Shown one piece after another: positions 57,441 to 64,000 of a stretch of DNA of 64,000 bases. Positions within the stretch are counted from its first letter, which is position 1. Every line of letters starts with the position of its first letter. The notes beneath the pieces were generated by a model. That model did not search any database and was not told the DNA's origin. It was given only the letters and a program-made list of their open reading frames with translations. The stretch comes from Streptomyces acidiscabies (lineage in GTDB: Bacteria; Actinomycetota; Actinomycetes; Streptomycetales; Streptomycetaceae): the NCBI RefSeq assembly GCF_020010905.1, contig NZ_JAGJBY010000002.1:2294001-2358000 (forward strand), given 5' to 3'. The translations under genes and the position numbers were made by a program.

Positions 57441-58547
57441 TTGAGTTTCTCTGTTTCTTCCGACGTTTCCTCGCATCCTCTCGCCGCCTTCGGGTGGGAC
57501 CAGGGGTGGGAGGACGAATTCGCGTCCCACCGTTCAACGGGCGCTGTTCTCGGGCGTGTTGTGCGTGTCGACCGGGGGATGTGTGACGTCGTCACCGCCG
57601 AAGGTGTGGTGCGTGCCGACACCGAGTTCGTCGTGCCGCGCGATCCCATGAAGGTCGTGTGCACCGGGGACTGGGCCGTCGTCGATCCTGCGGGTGAAGA
57701 CCCGCGCTACGTACGGACGTTGCTGCCTCGGCGGACCGCGTTCGTGCGGTCCACGTCCTCCAAGCGGTCCGAGGGGCAGGTCCTCGCCGCCAACGTCGAC
57801 CATGTCGTGATCGCCGTTTCTCTTGCCGTCGAGCTCGATCTCGGGCGTGTGGAGCGGTACTTGGCGCTTGCCTGGGAGTCCGGGGCGCAGCCTGTCGTGG
57901 TTCTCAGCAAGGCTGATCTCGTGTCCGACCCTGTCGTTCTCGCGCACCTGGTGAAGGACGTCGAGAGTACGGCGCCCGGTGTGCCGGTGCTGACTGTCAG
58001 TGCGCTCGCGGGTGAGGGCTTGGGGGAGCTCAACGCGCTTATTGGGAGCGGGACTTGTGTCCTCCTCGGTGCCTCCGGTGCCGGGAAGTCCACCCTCGCG
58101 AACACCCTCGCCGGGGACGACATCATGGACGTCCAGGCCGCCCGCGACGTCGACGGCAAGGGGCGGCACACCACGACGACCCGCAACCTCCTCACGCTCC
58201 CCTCCGGGGGTGTCCTCATCGACACGCCTGGCCTGCGGGGTGTCGGTCTCTGGGACGCCGGGAGCGGGGTCGGGCAGGTGTTCTCCGAGATCGAGGCGCT
58301 CGCGGGGGAGTGCCGGTTCCAGGACTGCGCGCATGACGCCGAACCGGGGTGCGCGGTCATGGCGGCCGTGTCCGAGGGGGTGCTGCCTGTCCGCCGCCTC
58401 GACAGCTACCGCAAGCTGGTCCGGGAGAACCAGTGGATCGTCGCCAAGTCCGATGCGCGGCTGAGGGCGGAGATTCGGCGGGAGTGGAAGGCGAAGGGGG
58501 CGGAGGGGCGGGCTAAGAGGGCGGCTAAGCGGGGGCGGGAGGTGTGA
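57441..58547 (+). CDS. rsgA: Ribosome small-subunit-dependent GTPase A
   Basis: 368-aa circularly permuted GTPase that acts in late 30S subunit maturation. A TTG start at 57441 with AAGGG seven bases upstream is the best fit; no ATG or GTG start fits the family length. An N-terminal OB-fold (GRVVRVDRGMCDVV) is followed by the permuted G domain: G4 VVLSKADL, G5-like TVSALAGEG, G1 LLGASGAGKST (about 208-218) and G3 LIDTPGLRG. The C-terminal zinc-binding domain has CRFQDCAHDAEPGCAV with the Cys/His ligands. A basic tail ends the protein. Confidence 0.9.
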   Translation: MSFSVSSDVSSHPLAAFGWDQGWEDEFASHRSTGAVLGRVVRVDRGMCDVVTAEGVVRADTEFVVPRDPMKVVCTGDWAVVDPAGEDPRYVRTLLPRRTAFVRSTSSKRSEGQVLAANVDHVVIAVSLAVELDLGRVERYLALAWESGAQPVVVLSKADLVSDPVVLAHLVKDVESTAPGVPVLTVSALAGEGLGELNALIGSGTCVLLGASGAGKSTLANTLAGDDIMDVQAARDVDGKGRHTTTTRNLLTLPSGGVLIDTPGLRGVGLWDAGSGVGQVFSEIEALAGECRFQDCAHDAEPGCAVMAAVSEGVLPVRRLDSYRKLVRENQWIVAKSDARLRAEIRREWKAKGAEGRAKRAAKRGREV

Positions 58548-58602
58548 GGGGGCGGGCGGGGTGATCGGGAGGGGGTGAGCGGGTCGGAGGGTCGGGAGGC
58601 TC

Positions 58603-58730
58603 GGCCCGGTGGCCCGGTGGCCCGGTGGCCCGGTGGCCGGGTGGCCGGGTGGCCGGGTGGCCGGGTGGCCGGGTGGCCGGGTGGCCGGGTGGCCGGGTGG
58701 CCGGGTGGTCCGGTGGTCCGGTGGTCCGGT
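58603..58730. repeat. Octamer array GGCCGGGT, 16 units
   Basis: Sixteen head-to-tail octamers without interruption: four GGCCCGGT, nine GGCCGGGT and three GGTCCGGT. Variants are grouped in blocks rather than mixed, as expected from local slippage expansion after single substitutions. Confidence 0.95.
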
Positions 58731-58765
58731 GGGCAGCGGGCAGCGGGCAGCGGGCAGCGGGCAGC
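58731..58765. repeat. Heptamer array GGGCAGC, 5 units
   Basis: Five exact GGGCAGC copies directly abut the preceding octamer array, so the unit length changes from 8 to 7 bp without a spacer. Confidence 0.95.
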
Positions 58766-58776
58766 GGGTGGAGGGT

Positions 58777-58832
58777 CGGCCTGGCGGCCTGGCGGCCTGG
58801 CGGCCTGGCGGCCTGGCGGCCTGGCGGCCTGG
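58777..58832. repeat. Octamer array CGGCCTGG, 7 units
   Basis: Seven exact CGGCCTGG copies, ending in a single-variant unit CGGTTCGG. Confidence 0.95.
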
Positions 58833-59079
58833 CGGTTCGGTTGGGTTGGGTGGCCGGTCCGGTTAGGAGGGTGGTCAGCAGGGTTGGGCTGGCAGGGAGG
58901 GCTGGTTCGGTGGCGGGTCTGGGCGGTCGTCATGCGGCGAGGTCGGAGGGGGCGTGTGGTTGGCCGGGTGGGCAACGGATGGTGGGGCGGGCGGCGTGGC
59001 TGGGTGAGTGGCGAGTTGGTCCGGTGGCGTGGTTGGGAGCCGATGTGCTGCTCCGTCGCCCCGTCACGTCGTGACTCTG

Positions 59080-59239
59080 CCTCCCGGCCTCCCGGCCTCC
59101 CGGCCTCCCGGCCTCCCGGCCTCCCGGCCTCCCGGCCTCCCGGCCTCCCGGCCTCCCGGCCTCCCGGCCTCCCGGCCTCCCGGCCTCCCGGCCTCCCGGC
59201 CTCCCGGCCTCCCGGCCTCCCGGCCTCCCGGCCTCCCGG
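59080..59239. repeat. Octamer array CCTCCCGG, 20 exact units
   Basis: Twenty perfect copies of CCTCCCGG in 160 bp with no variant. The C-rich strand is on top here, whereas the arrays at 58603-58832 have the G-rich strand on top. Perfect homogeneity suggests very recent expansion. Confidence 0.97.
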
Positions 59240-59568
59240 CGTCGCGACTCCGCGGGGTCAGCAGGGTCGGCGCGGTCGGCGGGGTGAGTGGTGTGTGGTC
59301 GGTCCGGTGGTGTGGCTGGAGGGCGATGTGCTGGTTCTGCTGCTCGTCGGCCCTGTCGCCGGGGCGGACCCCCGCCGGTGTGCCGGGTTTGCTGCTTTGT
59401 CGGGCCTCCTCGCTGCGATGCCGTCCGGCGGCATCCGAGTGCCTCACCGGTCCCGCCGTCCCGTCGAACCCCATGTCGGATTTCCGCCAGCCCTGGGTCG
59501 CCGTACCGCTCACACTGGACAGTACGAAGGCCCCGAGTGGGCCGTTCCGTCGGATATGAGGAAGCGCG

Positions 59569-60048
59569 ATGCGTACGTACACCAGGATCTCCAGCCCCCT
59601 CGGGGAACTGCTCCTCGTCGCCGACGCCGATGGCGTTCTGACGTCCCTCTCGGTGCCGGGGCAGAAGGGTGGGCGTACTCCCGAGGCGGGGTGGCGTGAG
59701 GATCCGGGGCCCTTTCGTGCCGCTCGGGAGCAGCTCGATGCCTACTTCGCCGGGGAGCTGAAGGACTTCGATCTGCCGATGCGGGCCGAGGGGACGGAGT
59801 TCCGGGAGCGGGTGTGGGACGCGCTGGACGGCGTGGGGTACGGCACGACCACGACGTACGGGGAGATCGCGGCCGGGATCGGGGCGTCGCGTGCCGCCGT
59901 ACGGGCCGTGGGTGGGGCGATCGGGGCGAATCCGTTGCTGATCCTGCGGCCGTGCCATCGGGTGATCGGGGCGGACGGGTCGCTGACGGGGTACGCCGGG
60001 GGGCTGGAGCGGAAGGTGAGCCTGCTTACGCTGGAGGGCAGCCTGTAG
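59569..60048 (+). CDS. ogt: Methylated-DNA--protein-cysteine methyltransferase
   Basis: 159-aa suicide DNA-repair protein that removes O6-alkyl groups from guanine. The active-site motif is PCHRVIG with Cys129; the Arg-finger helix region (ASRAAVRAVGGAIGANP) and TYGEIAAGIG of the helix-turn-helix are present, and the C-terminal GYAGGLERKVSLLTLEG is typical. AGGAAG precedes the ATG. It is immediately downstream of the octamer repeats. Whether this is the Ada-linked or stand-alone Ogt type is shown only by the lack of an Ada N-terminal domain. Confidence 0.92.
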   Translation: MRTYTRISSPLGELLLVADADGVLTSLSVPGQKGGRTPEAGWREDPGPFRAAREQLDAYFAGELKDFDLPMRAEGTEFRERVWDALDGVGYGTTTTYGEIAAGIGASRAAVRAVGGAIGANPLLILRPCHRVIGADGSLTGYAGGLERKVSLLTLEGSL

Positions 60049-60526
60049 CGACGCCGGCAAGGGCTCGCCCCTGGCAATGGCTCCGGGCCGGGCCCTGCGA
60101 TGGCCTCGTCACGGGCGGTGGCAACGCCACTGGTGCCGGTATGGACGTCGGTACCGGTAGTGGCCCCGGTGCTGGTGACGGCCTCCGGCATTGCGGCGGT
60201 CTTGCCACGGGCGGTGGCAACGGCAACCGGCATCGGTATGGATGTGGGTCCCGGATAGTGGCCCCGGTGCTGGCGACGGCTCCCGGCATTGCGGCGGCCT
60301 TGCCACTAAGCGGCGCTGGCGACGGCTCCCGGCACCGCACCGGCCCCGCCACGGACGGTGGCAACGGCAACGGGCCCCGCCAGGGAGGGCGGCAACGGCA
60401 ACCGGCCCCGGCGTCAGTACTGGCAACAACCCCAGCCCCGCAACGGCATCCCACCGATCGCGGCAACGCCCCCGGCGTACATCACCAGCGCCCCCGGAAC
60501 CCCCAGGACCACAGTGCCGCCACCCC
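60049..60526. other. Non-coding stretch with imperfect repeats
   Basis: 478 bp between ogt and the leftward DUF456 gene with no convincing gene. It includes two copies of a 51-bp block about 98 bp apart (listed separately) and further GGTGGCAACGGCAAC-type reiterations. Open frames over it lack starts and homology. Confidence 0.55.
60158..60306. repeat. Imperfect 98-bp tandem duplication
   Basis: TAGTGGCCCCGGTGCTGG begins at 60158 and, with few differences, again at 60256; each block continues through CGGCATTGCGGCGG and CTTGCCAC. A partial third unit (CACGGGCGGTGGCAACG and GGTATGGACGTCGG) is visible just upstream from about 60110. Confidence 0.75.
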
Positions 60527-61009
60527 TCACCCCCACAACACCGCCCCCACCCAAGCCCCGGCAATCAGCAAACACGTGAACAACTCCGTCAGCACACTCC
60601 CCCCACCCGCCCGCATCACCGTCCGCAACGCCGCCCTCGCCTCCCCATGCCGCCCCAGGCGAAGCCGCTCGCTGAGGTAGACGCCCCCGAGGAACCCCGG
60701 GATCGCGCCCAGCACAGGTACCAGGACGAACCCGAGAAGCGCACCCACCCCCGCGTACACAGCCATCCGTGGCGTCGCCCCCGACCCCCGCCACCGGCGC
60801 GGCGGCAGCGCCCAGCGGATCACCTGTGCGAGGAACAACGCGACCGTCGCCCCCACCAGCACCGCCCACGCGACCGGCCGCGGATCCTTCAGCGCCCACC
60901 ACAGAACCCCGGCCCACACCAGCCACGACCCCGGTACGCCGGGCACCAGTACTCCGCACAGGCCGAGCAGGATGACCAGACCGACCAGCAGGAGTTCCCA
61001 CACTCCCAT
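60527..61009 (-). CDS. DUF456 family membrane protein
   Basis: 160-aa hydrophobic protein with about four or five membrane helices and two glycine-rich repeats typical of DUF456: GLCGVLVPGVPGSWLVWAG near the N terminus and ALLGFVLVPVLGAIPGFLGGV in the second half, followed by the charged YLSERLRLGRHGEARAAL. Function is unknown. It is convergent with the region after ogt and divergent from the long repeat ORF. Confidence 0.78.
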   Translation of the reverse strand: MGVWELLLVGLVILLGLCGVLVPGVPGSWLVWAGVLWWALKDPRPVAWAVLVGATVALFLAQVIRWALPPRRWRGSGATPRMAVYAGVGALLGFVLVPVLGAIPGFLGGVYLSERLRLGRHGEARAALRTVMRAGGGSVLTELFTCLLIAGAWVGAVLWG

Positions 61010-61288
61010 CTGCCCAGGGTGCCGGAGGCGAGCGTGCGGCGCAGGTCAGGGAGCGTTCACAGCGGATTATCAGCAAGGCCCCGCACACTCTGACCGCCGG
61101 CCGCGAACGCGTACGGCTCCGTGACGCCGCCGGGTGATTCTCCCGTGGGGGGTGGGATCATCCGGCGGCCCACGCACCCGAACACCCGTCCGTATCCCCT
61201 CCCGACACGCCGCGCCTTCCGTTCCTCATGGCTCGCATTTTCCCGTTGCCCCGTTTTCTTGCGGCCCTCGCGGTGGACAATTAGGGGC

Positions 61289-64000
61289 ATGAGCCAGCAG
61301 GGGGGAAGTCCCACGGGTCGCCAGGACGACTGGTGGGGCCAGCTGTACGACGACACCGCCGACACGGGCCCCACACCCACACCGGATTCCCTGGACGACC
61401 GCTTCGCCTCGGCGTCGGACGCGGTGCGGACGGGGGAGTGGTGGGAGACGCCGGACCCACGAGGTCCCGTACCGCACCCTCGGACCGCGACGAGCGCGCA
61501 CGAGGAGCCGACGGAGGCTCAGGCCACCGGGGACGATCCGTACGACACGGCCGGCAAGCCGCCGGAAGCCGCCGCGAAGCAGTGGGAACCGGCGGGGGAG
61601 TGGGAACCGACAGGGCTGTGGGAGCCGGCGGGGGAGTGGGAGCCGGAGGGAGTGCGGCGCCCGGGGCAGCAGGAGCGCCCGGGGACAGGGCAGGAGCTGG
61701 GGACGCCGGATGAGGCGGGGGTGTCCTGGGGACCGAGTGCGTCGGAAGGTTTGAGGGAGTCGGAGGGCGGGCGGCGGTCGGGAACGTCGCAGGAGCCGGG
61801 GACGCCGGAAGGGGCGGGGGCGTCCGGGGTGCCGAGGGCGTCGGGAGATTCGGGGCGGCTGGAGGGGGTACGGCGACCGGGGTCGTCGGAGCGGCAGGGG
61901 GAGCCTGAGCCGCAGGAGCGCCCGGGGATGCGGCAGGAGTCGGGGACGCCGGATGAGGCGGGGGTGTCGTGGGTGCTGGGGGCGTCGGGAGATTCGGGGC
62001 AGTTGGAGGGGGTACGGCGACCGGGGTCGTCGGAGCGGCAGGGGGAGCCTGAGCCGCAGGAGCGCCTGGGGACGCGGCAGGAGTCGGGGACGCCGGATGA
62101 GGCGGGGGTGTCCTGGGGACCGAGTGCGTCGGAAGGTTTGGGGGAGTCGGAGGGCGGGCGGCGGTCGGGAACGTCGGACCGGTCGGGAACGTCGCCGAGG
62201 CCGGGGACGCCGGGCGAGGCGGGGGCGTCGTGGGGACCGAGGGCGTCGGAAGACTCGGGGCGGCTGGAGGGAGTACGGCGGTCGGGGGCGCCAGATCGAC
62301 CAGGGGTGTCGTCGGGGTCGAAGGCGCCGGAGGAGTCGAGGGAGCCAGGAGCGCAGGAGCGACCCGGAGCGTTGGAGGAGCCTGGGACGGCGGGGCAACC
62401 GAAGGCGTTGAGGGAACCGAGCGCGCCGGGCGAGCGGGGGGCACCCGATCGGCCCGGGAGTGTCCAGGAACCGTGGGTGCCGGATGAGTCGAGGGAGCCA
62501 GGAGCGCAGGAGCGACCCGGGGCGTTGGAGGAGCCTGGGACGCCGGGGCGACCGAAGACGTTGAGGGAACCGAGCGCGCCGGGCGAGCGGGGGGCACCCG
62601 ATCGGCCCGGGAGCGTCCAGGAACCGTGGGCGCCGGATGAGTCGAGGGAGCCGGGTACGCCGGAGGATCCGGGAGCCACGGTCCAGCTGACCCCTCCCCG
62701 TCCCAGCTCACCACAGCCGCCCCCACCCTGGCCGGCTTCGGCCCCGTTCGTGTCGCCACCAGCGGCTCCACCCCGGCCGGGTTCGTCTCCGTCGGCTTCG
62801 GTCCCGTTCACGTCGTCACCAGCGGCTCCACCCCGGCCGGGTTCGTCTCCGTCGGCTTCGGTCCCGTTCACGTCGTCACCAGCGGCTCCACCCCGGCCAG
62901 CTTCGTCTCCGCCGGTTTCGGCCCCGTTCACGTCGCCACCAGCGGTCCCACCCCGGCCAACCTCGTCTCCGTCCGTTTCGGCCCCGTTCGGGTCGCCACC
63001 AGTGGCCCCACCGCAGCCAACCTCGTCTCCGTCCGCTTCAGCCCAGCCCGCACCACCTTCGGCCATCCCTCTGCGCCCAACTTCGCGTCACCCTGACTCA
63101 GCCCAGCCCTCGTCGCCCCCGCCCGGCTCACCGCAGCCGACCTCACCCCAGCCCCCGTCCCTCCGCCCCTCGCCGCCCGGGCCCACCTCGTACCGAGCCC
63201 CCTGGGAGCCGCCGCCCACGACTCCGGCCGGGCCGGTGAACTTCCCGCCGGTCCCCCTGCCACCGGGCTTCGCCGAACGCCCGGAACCGACCGCGCCTGA
63301 ACCCCCGTACGCCTCCCCGATCCCGGAGGCATCCTCGGGCCCGCACGCCCCCTCGGCCTCGGGCGCCCCGTCGACCCCGCGTGTTCCCGCGACTCCGGGT
63401 CTCCCTTCAGCCCCGGATCTCTCCTCAGCCCCGGGCGTTCCCTCACCCCTGGGCGCCCCGTCAGCCTCGGGCGTCCCCTCGGACCAGGGTGCCGCCTCGC
63501 CCCCGAACGTCCCCCCAGCCCCGGATGCCTCGTCGGCCCCGGATCTCCCCTCGCCCTTGCACGCCCCCTCGGCTCCCGAGACGCCAGTGCTCCCGAAGGC
63601 CGTTTCGGCTCCGGTCTCCGCTCCGCCGCCGGGGTTTCCTCCAGCTCCGTATGTTCCTTCGGCTCCTGAGCCCTCCGCACCCCGGGACGCTGTTTCGGCT
63701 CCGGTCTCTGCCCCGCCGTCGGGACTCCCCTCAGCTCCGTACGTCCCTTCGGCTTCCGAGCCCTCCGCCCCCCAGGACGTCGCCTCTGCTCCGGTCCCCG
63801 CCCCGCCGTCGGGACTCCCCTCAGCCCCGTACGTTCCTTCGGCTTCCGAGCCCCCCGCACACCGGGACGTCGTTTCGGCTCCGGCCTCAGTCCCGCCGTC
63901 GGGACTCCCCTCAGCCCCGTACGTTCCTCCGGCCCCCGAGCCCCCCGCCCCCCAGGCCGCCGCCTCCGCTCCGGCCTCAGTCCCGCCGCCGGGACTCCCC
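61289..64000 (+). CDS. Long low-complexity repeat protein, N-terminal part (partial)
   Basis: From the ATG at 61289 the frame is open for 904 codons to the window edge without a stop. Residues 1-50 are unique (SQQGGSPTGRQDDWWGQLYD, then DSLDDRFASASDAV). About 90-470 is E/G/S/P-rich with repeats such as GTPDEAGVSWGPSASEG and PGERGAPDRPGSVQEPW. About 470-590 is a 20-aa repeat (SSPSASVPFTSSPAAPPRPG type). The last 130 residues are about four copies of a 30-aa unit (VSAPVSAPPSGLPSAPYVPS). The conserved start resembles N termini of large Streptomyces proteins I recall as PP2C-type phosphatases, but the domain would lie outside the window, so this is only a guess. Opposite-strand frames here are by-products of composition. 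Confidence 0.6.
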   Translation, partial: MSQQGGSPTGRQDDWWGQLYDDTADTGPTPTPDSLDDRFASASDAVRTGEWWETPDPRGPVPHPRTATSAHEEPTEAQATGDDPYDTAGKPPEAAAKQWEPAGEWEPTGLWEPAGEWEPEGVRRPGQQERPGTGQELGTPDEAGVSWGPSASEGLRESEGGRRSGTSQEPGTPEGAGASGVPRASGDSGRLEGVRRPGSSERQGEPEPQERPGMRQESGTPDEAGVSWVLGASGDSGQLEGVRRPGSSERQGEPEPQERLGTRQESGTPDEAGVSWGPSASEGLGESEGGRRSGTSDRSGTSPRPGTPGEAGASWGPRASEDSGRLEGVRRSGAPDRPGVSSGSKAPEESREPGAQERPGALEEPGTAGQPKALREPSAPGERGAPDRPGSVQEPWVPDESREPGAQERPGALEEPGTPGRPKTLREPSAPGERGAPDRPGSVQEPWAPDESREPGTPEDPGATVQLTPPRPSSPQPPPPWPASAPFVSPPAAPPRPGSSPSASVPFTSSPAAPPRPGSSPSASVPFTSSPAAPPRPASSPPVSAPFTSPPAVPPRPTSSPSVSAPFGSPPVAPPQPTSSPSASAQPAPPSAIPLRPTSRHPDSAQPSSPPPGSPQPTSPQPPSLRPSPPGPTSYRAPWEPPPTTPAGPVNFPPVPLPPGFAERPEPTAPEPPYASPIPEASSGPHAPSASGAPSTPRVPATPGLPSAPDLSSAPGVPSPLGAPSASGVPSDQGAASPPNVPPAPDASSAPDLPSPLHAPSAPETPVLPKAVSAPVSAPPPGFPPAPYVPSAPEPSAPRDAVSAPVSAPPSGLPSAPYVPSASEPSAPQDVASAPVPAPPSGLPSAPYVPSASEPPAHRDVVSAPASVPPSGLPSAPYVPPAPEPPAPQAAASAPASVPPPGLP

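Larger units (their letters stand above)
58548..59568. other. 1-kb non-coding stretch dominated by octamer repeats
   Basis: Between rsgA and the methyltransferase no credible gene is found. Long open frames here exist only because 8-bp repeats keep frames open and give 8-aa periodic peptides (VAGWPGGR, LPASRPPG). The arrays are listed separately; the remainder (58833-59079 and 59240-59568) is G- or C-skewed spacer. Confidence 0.65.

Noticed and set aside
59080..59239. CRISPR-like regular array
   Set aside because: Units are contiguous octamers without spacers and no cas genes are present.
58575..59699. Open frames of up to 374 codons across the octamer arrays, both strands
   Set aside because: Octamer repeats read as 24-bp periods keep all frames open. 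The peptides are pure 8-aa repeats with no start signals, and one frame runs into ogt.
61226..63860. Several long open frames on the minus strand opposite the repeat ORF (up to about 515 codons)
   Set aside because: They overlap each other in different frames, consist only of Pro/Ser/Ala or Gly/Arg repeats, and have no ribosome-binding sites. They arise from GC-rich 3n repeats; the plus-strand frame has a non-repetitive, gene-like N terminus.

Overview
The window is high-GC actinomycete DNA, most likely a Streptomyces chromosome. The grounds are pervasive G/C third codon positions, GTG/TTG starts, Tat (RR) secretion signals, sugar ABC importers without their own ATPase, and strong matches to typical Streptomyces families (AldO alditol oxidase, ROK and LacI regulators, a sigma-like/CBM2 membrane protein). 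No rRNA, tRNA, insertion sequence, integrase or CRISPR array was seen.

Layout. (1) 1-23.4 kb is a plant cell-wall (pectin / rhamnogalacturonan-I / arabinogalactan) utilisation region. It holds a 2-hydroxyacid dehydrogenase fragment; a sugar ABC importer (lipoprotein plus two permeases) followed by a GH28-like enzyme and two alginate-lyase-family enzymes; a type B carboxylesterase; a LacI regulator; an mmuM/amino-acid permease pair; a decayed phosphotransferase gene; two GH43 enzymes (the second resembling exo-beta-1,3-galactanase with CBM13); a PL4-type rhamnogalacturonan lyase divergent from an SGNH acetylesterase; and a DUF2264 protein. LacI-type palindromes sit in several of the intergenic regions. 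(2) 23.4-29.6 kb carries a striking two-gene unit: a 1743-aa caspase/STAND-NTPase/WD40 protein overlapping by 4 bp with an alpha/beta hydrolase, a candidate conflict or defence module. (3) 29.6-40.8 kb is accessory: a VOC protein, two TetR regulators with visible operators, a secreted DNase-I-like phosphodiesterase with a possible jacalin-like tail, an MFS remnant beside an intact MFS gene, a 24-bp minisatellite, a reductase/efflux pair divergent from TetR, and an ABC-2 exporter trio. (4) 40.9-48.3 kb is a beta-galactosidase locus: ROK regulator, ABC importer and GH2 LacZ. (5) 48.4-61 kb holds AldO, an MFS protein, an atypically spaced radical SAM protein, a sigma-like/zinc-finger/TM/CBM2 protein, an orphan OmpR-type regulator, an acyl-CoA ligase-like protein with missing lysines, RsgA preceded by a possible 26-aa ORF, a large block of octamer microsatellites, an MGMT and a DUF456 protein. 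(6) From 61289 to the window end runs an unbroken Pro/Ser/Gly/Glu-rich repeat ORF.

How it fits together (inference). Secreted lyases, esterases and GH43 enzymes would depolymerise RG-I and arabinogalactan. The first importer would take up oligosaccharides, while the second importer plus LacZ would handle galactosides. Both importers lack an ATPase and would probably use the shared MsiK ATPase known from Streptomyces. LacI and ROK proteins with local palindromic operators would give substrate induction. Hairpin terminators separate most units.
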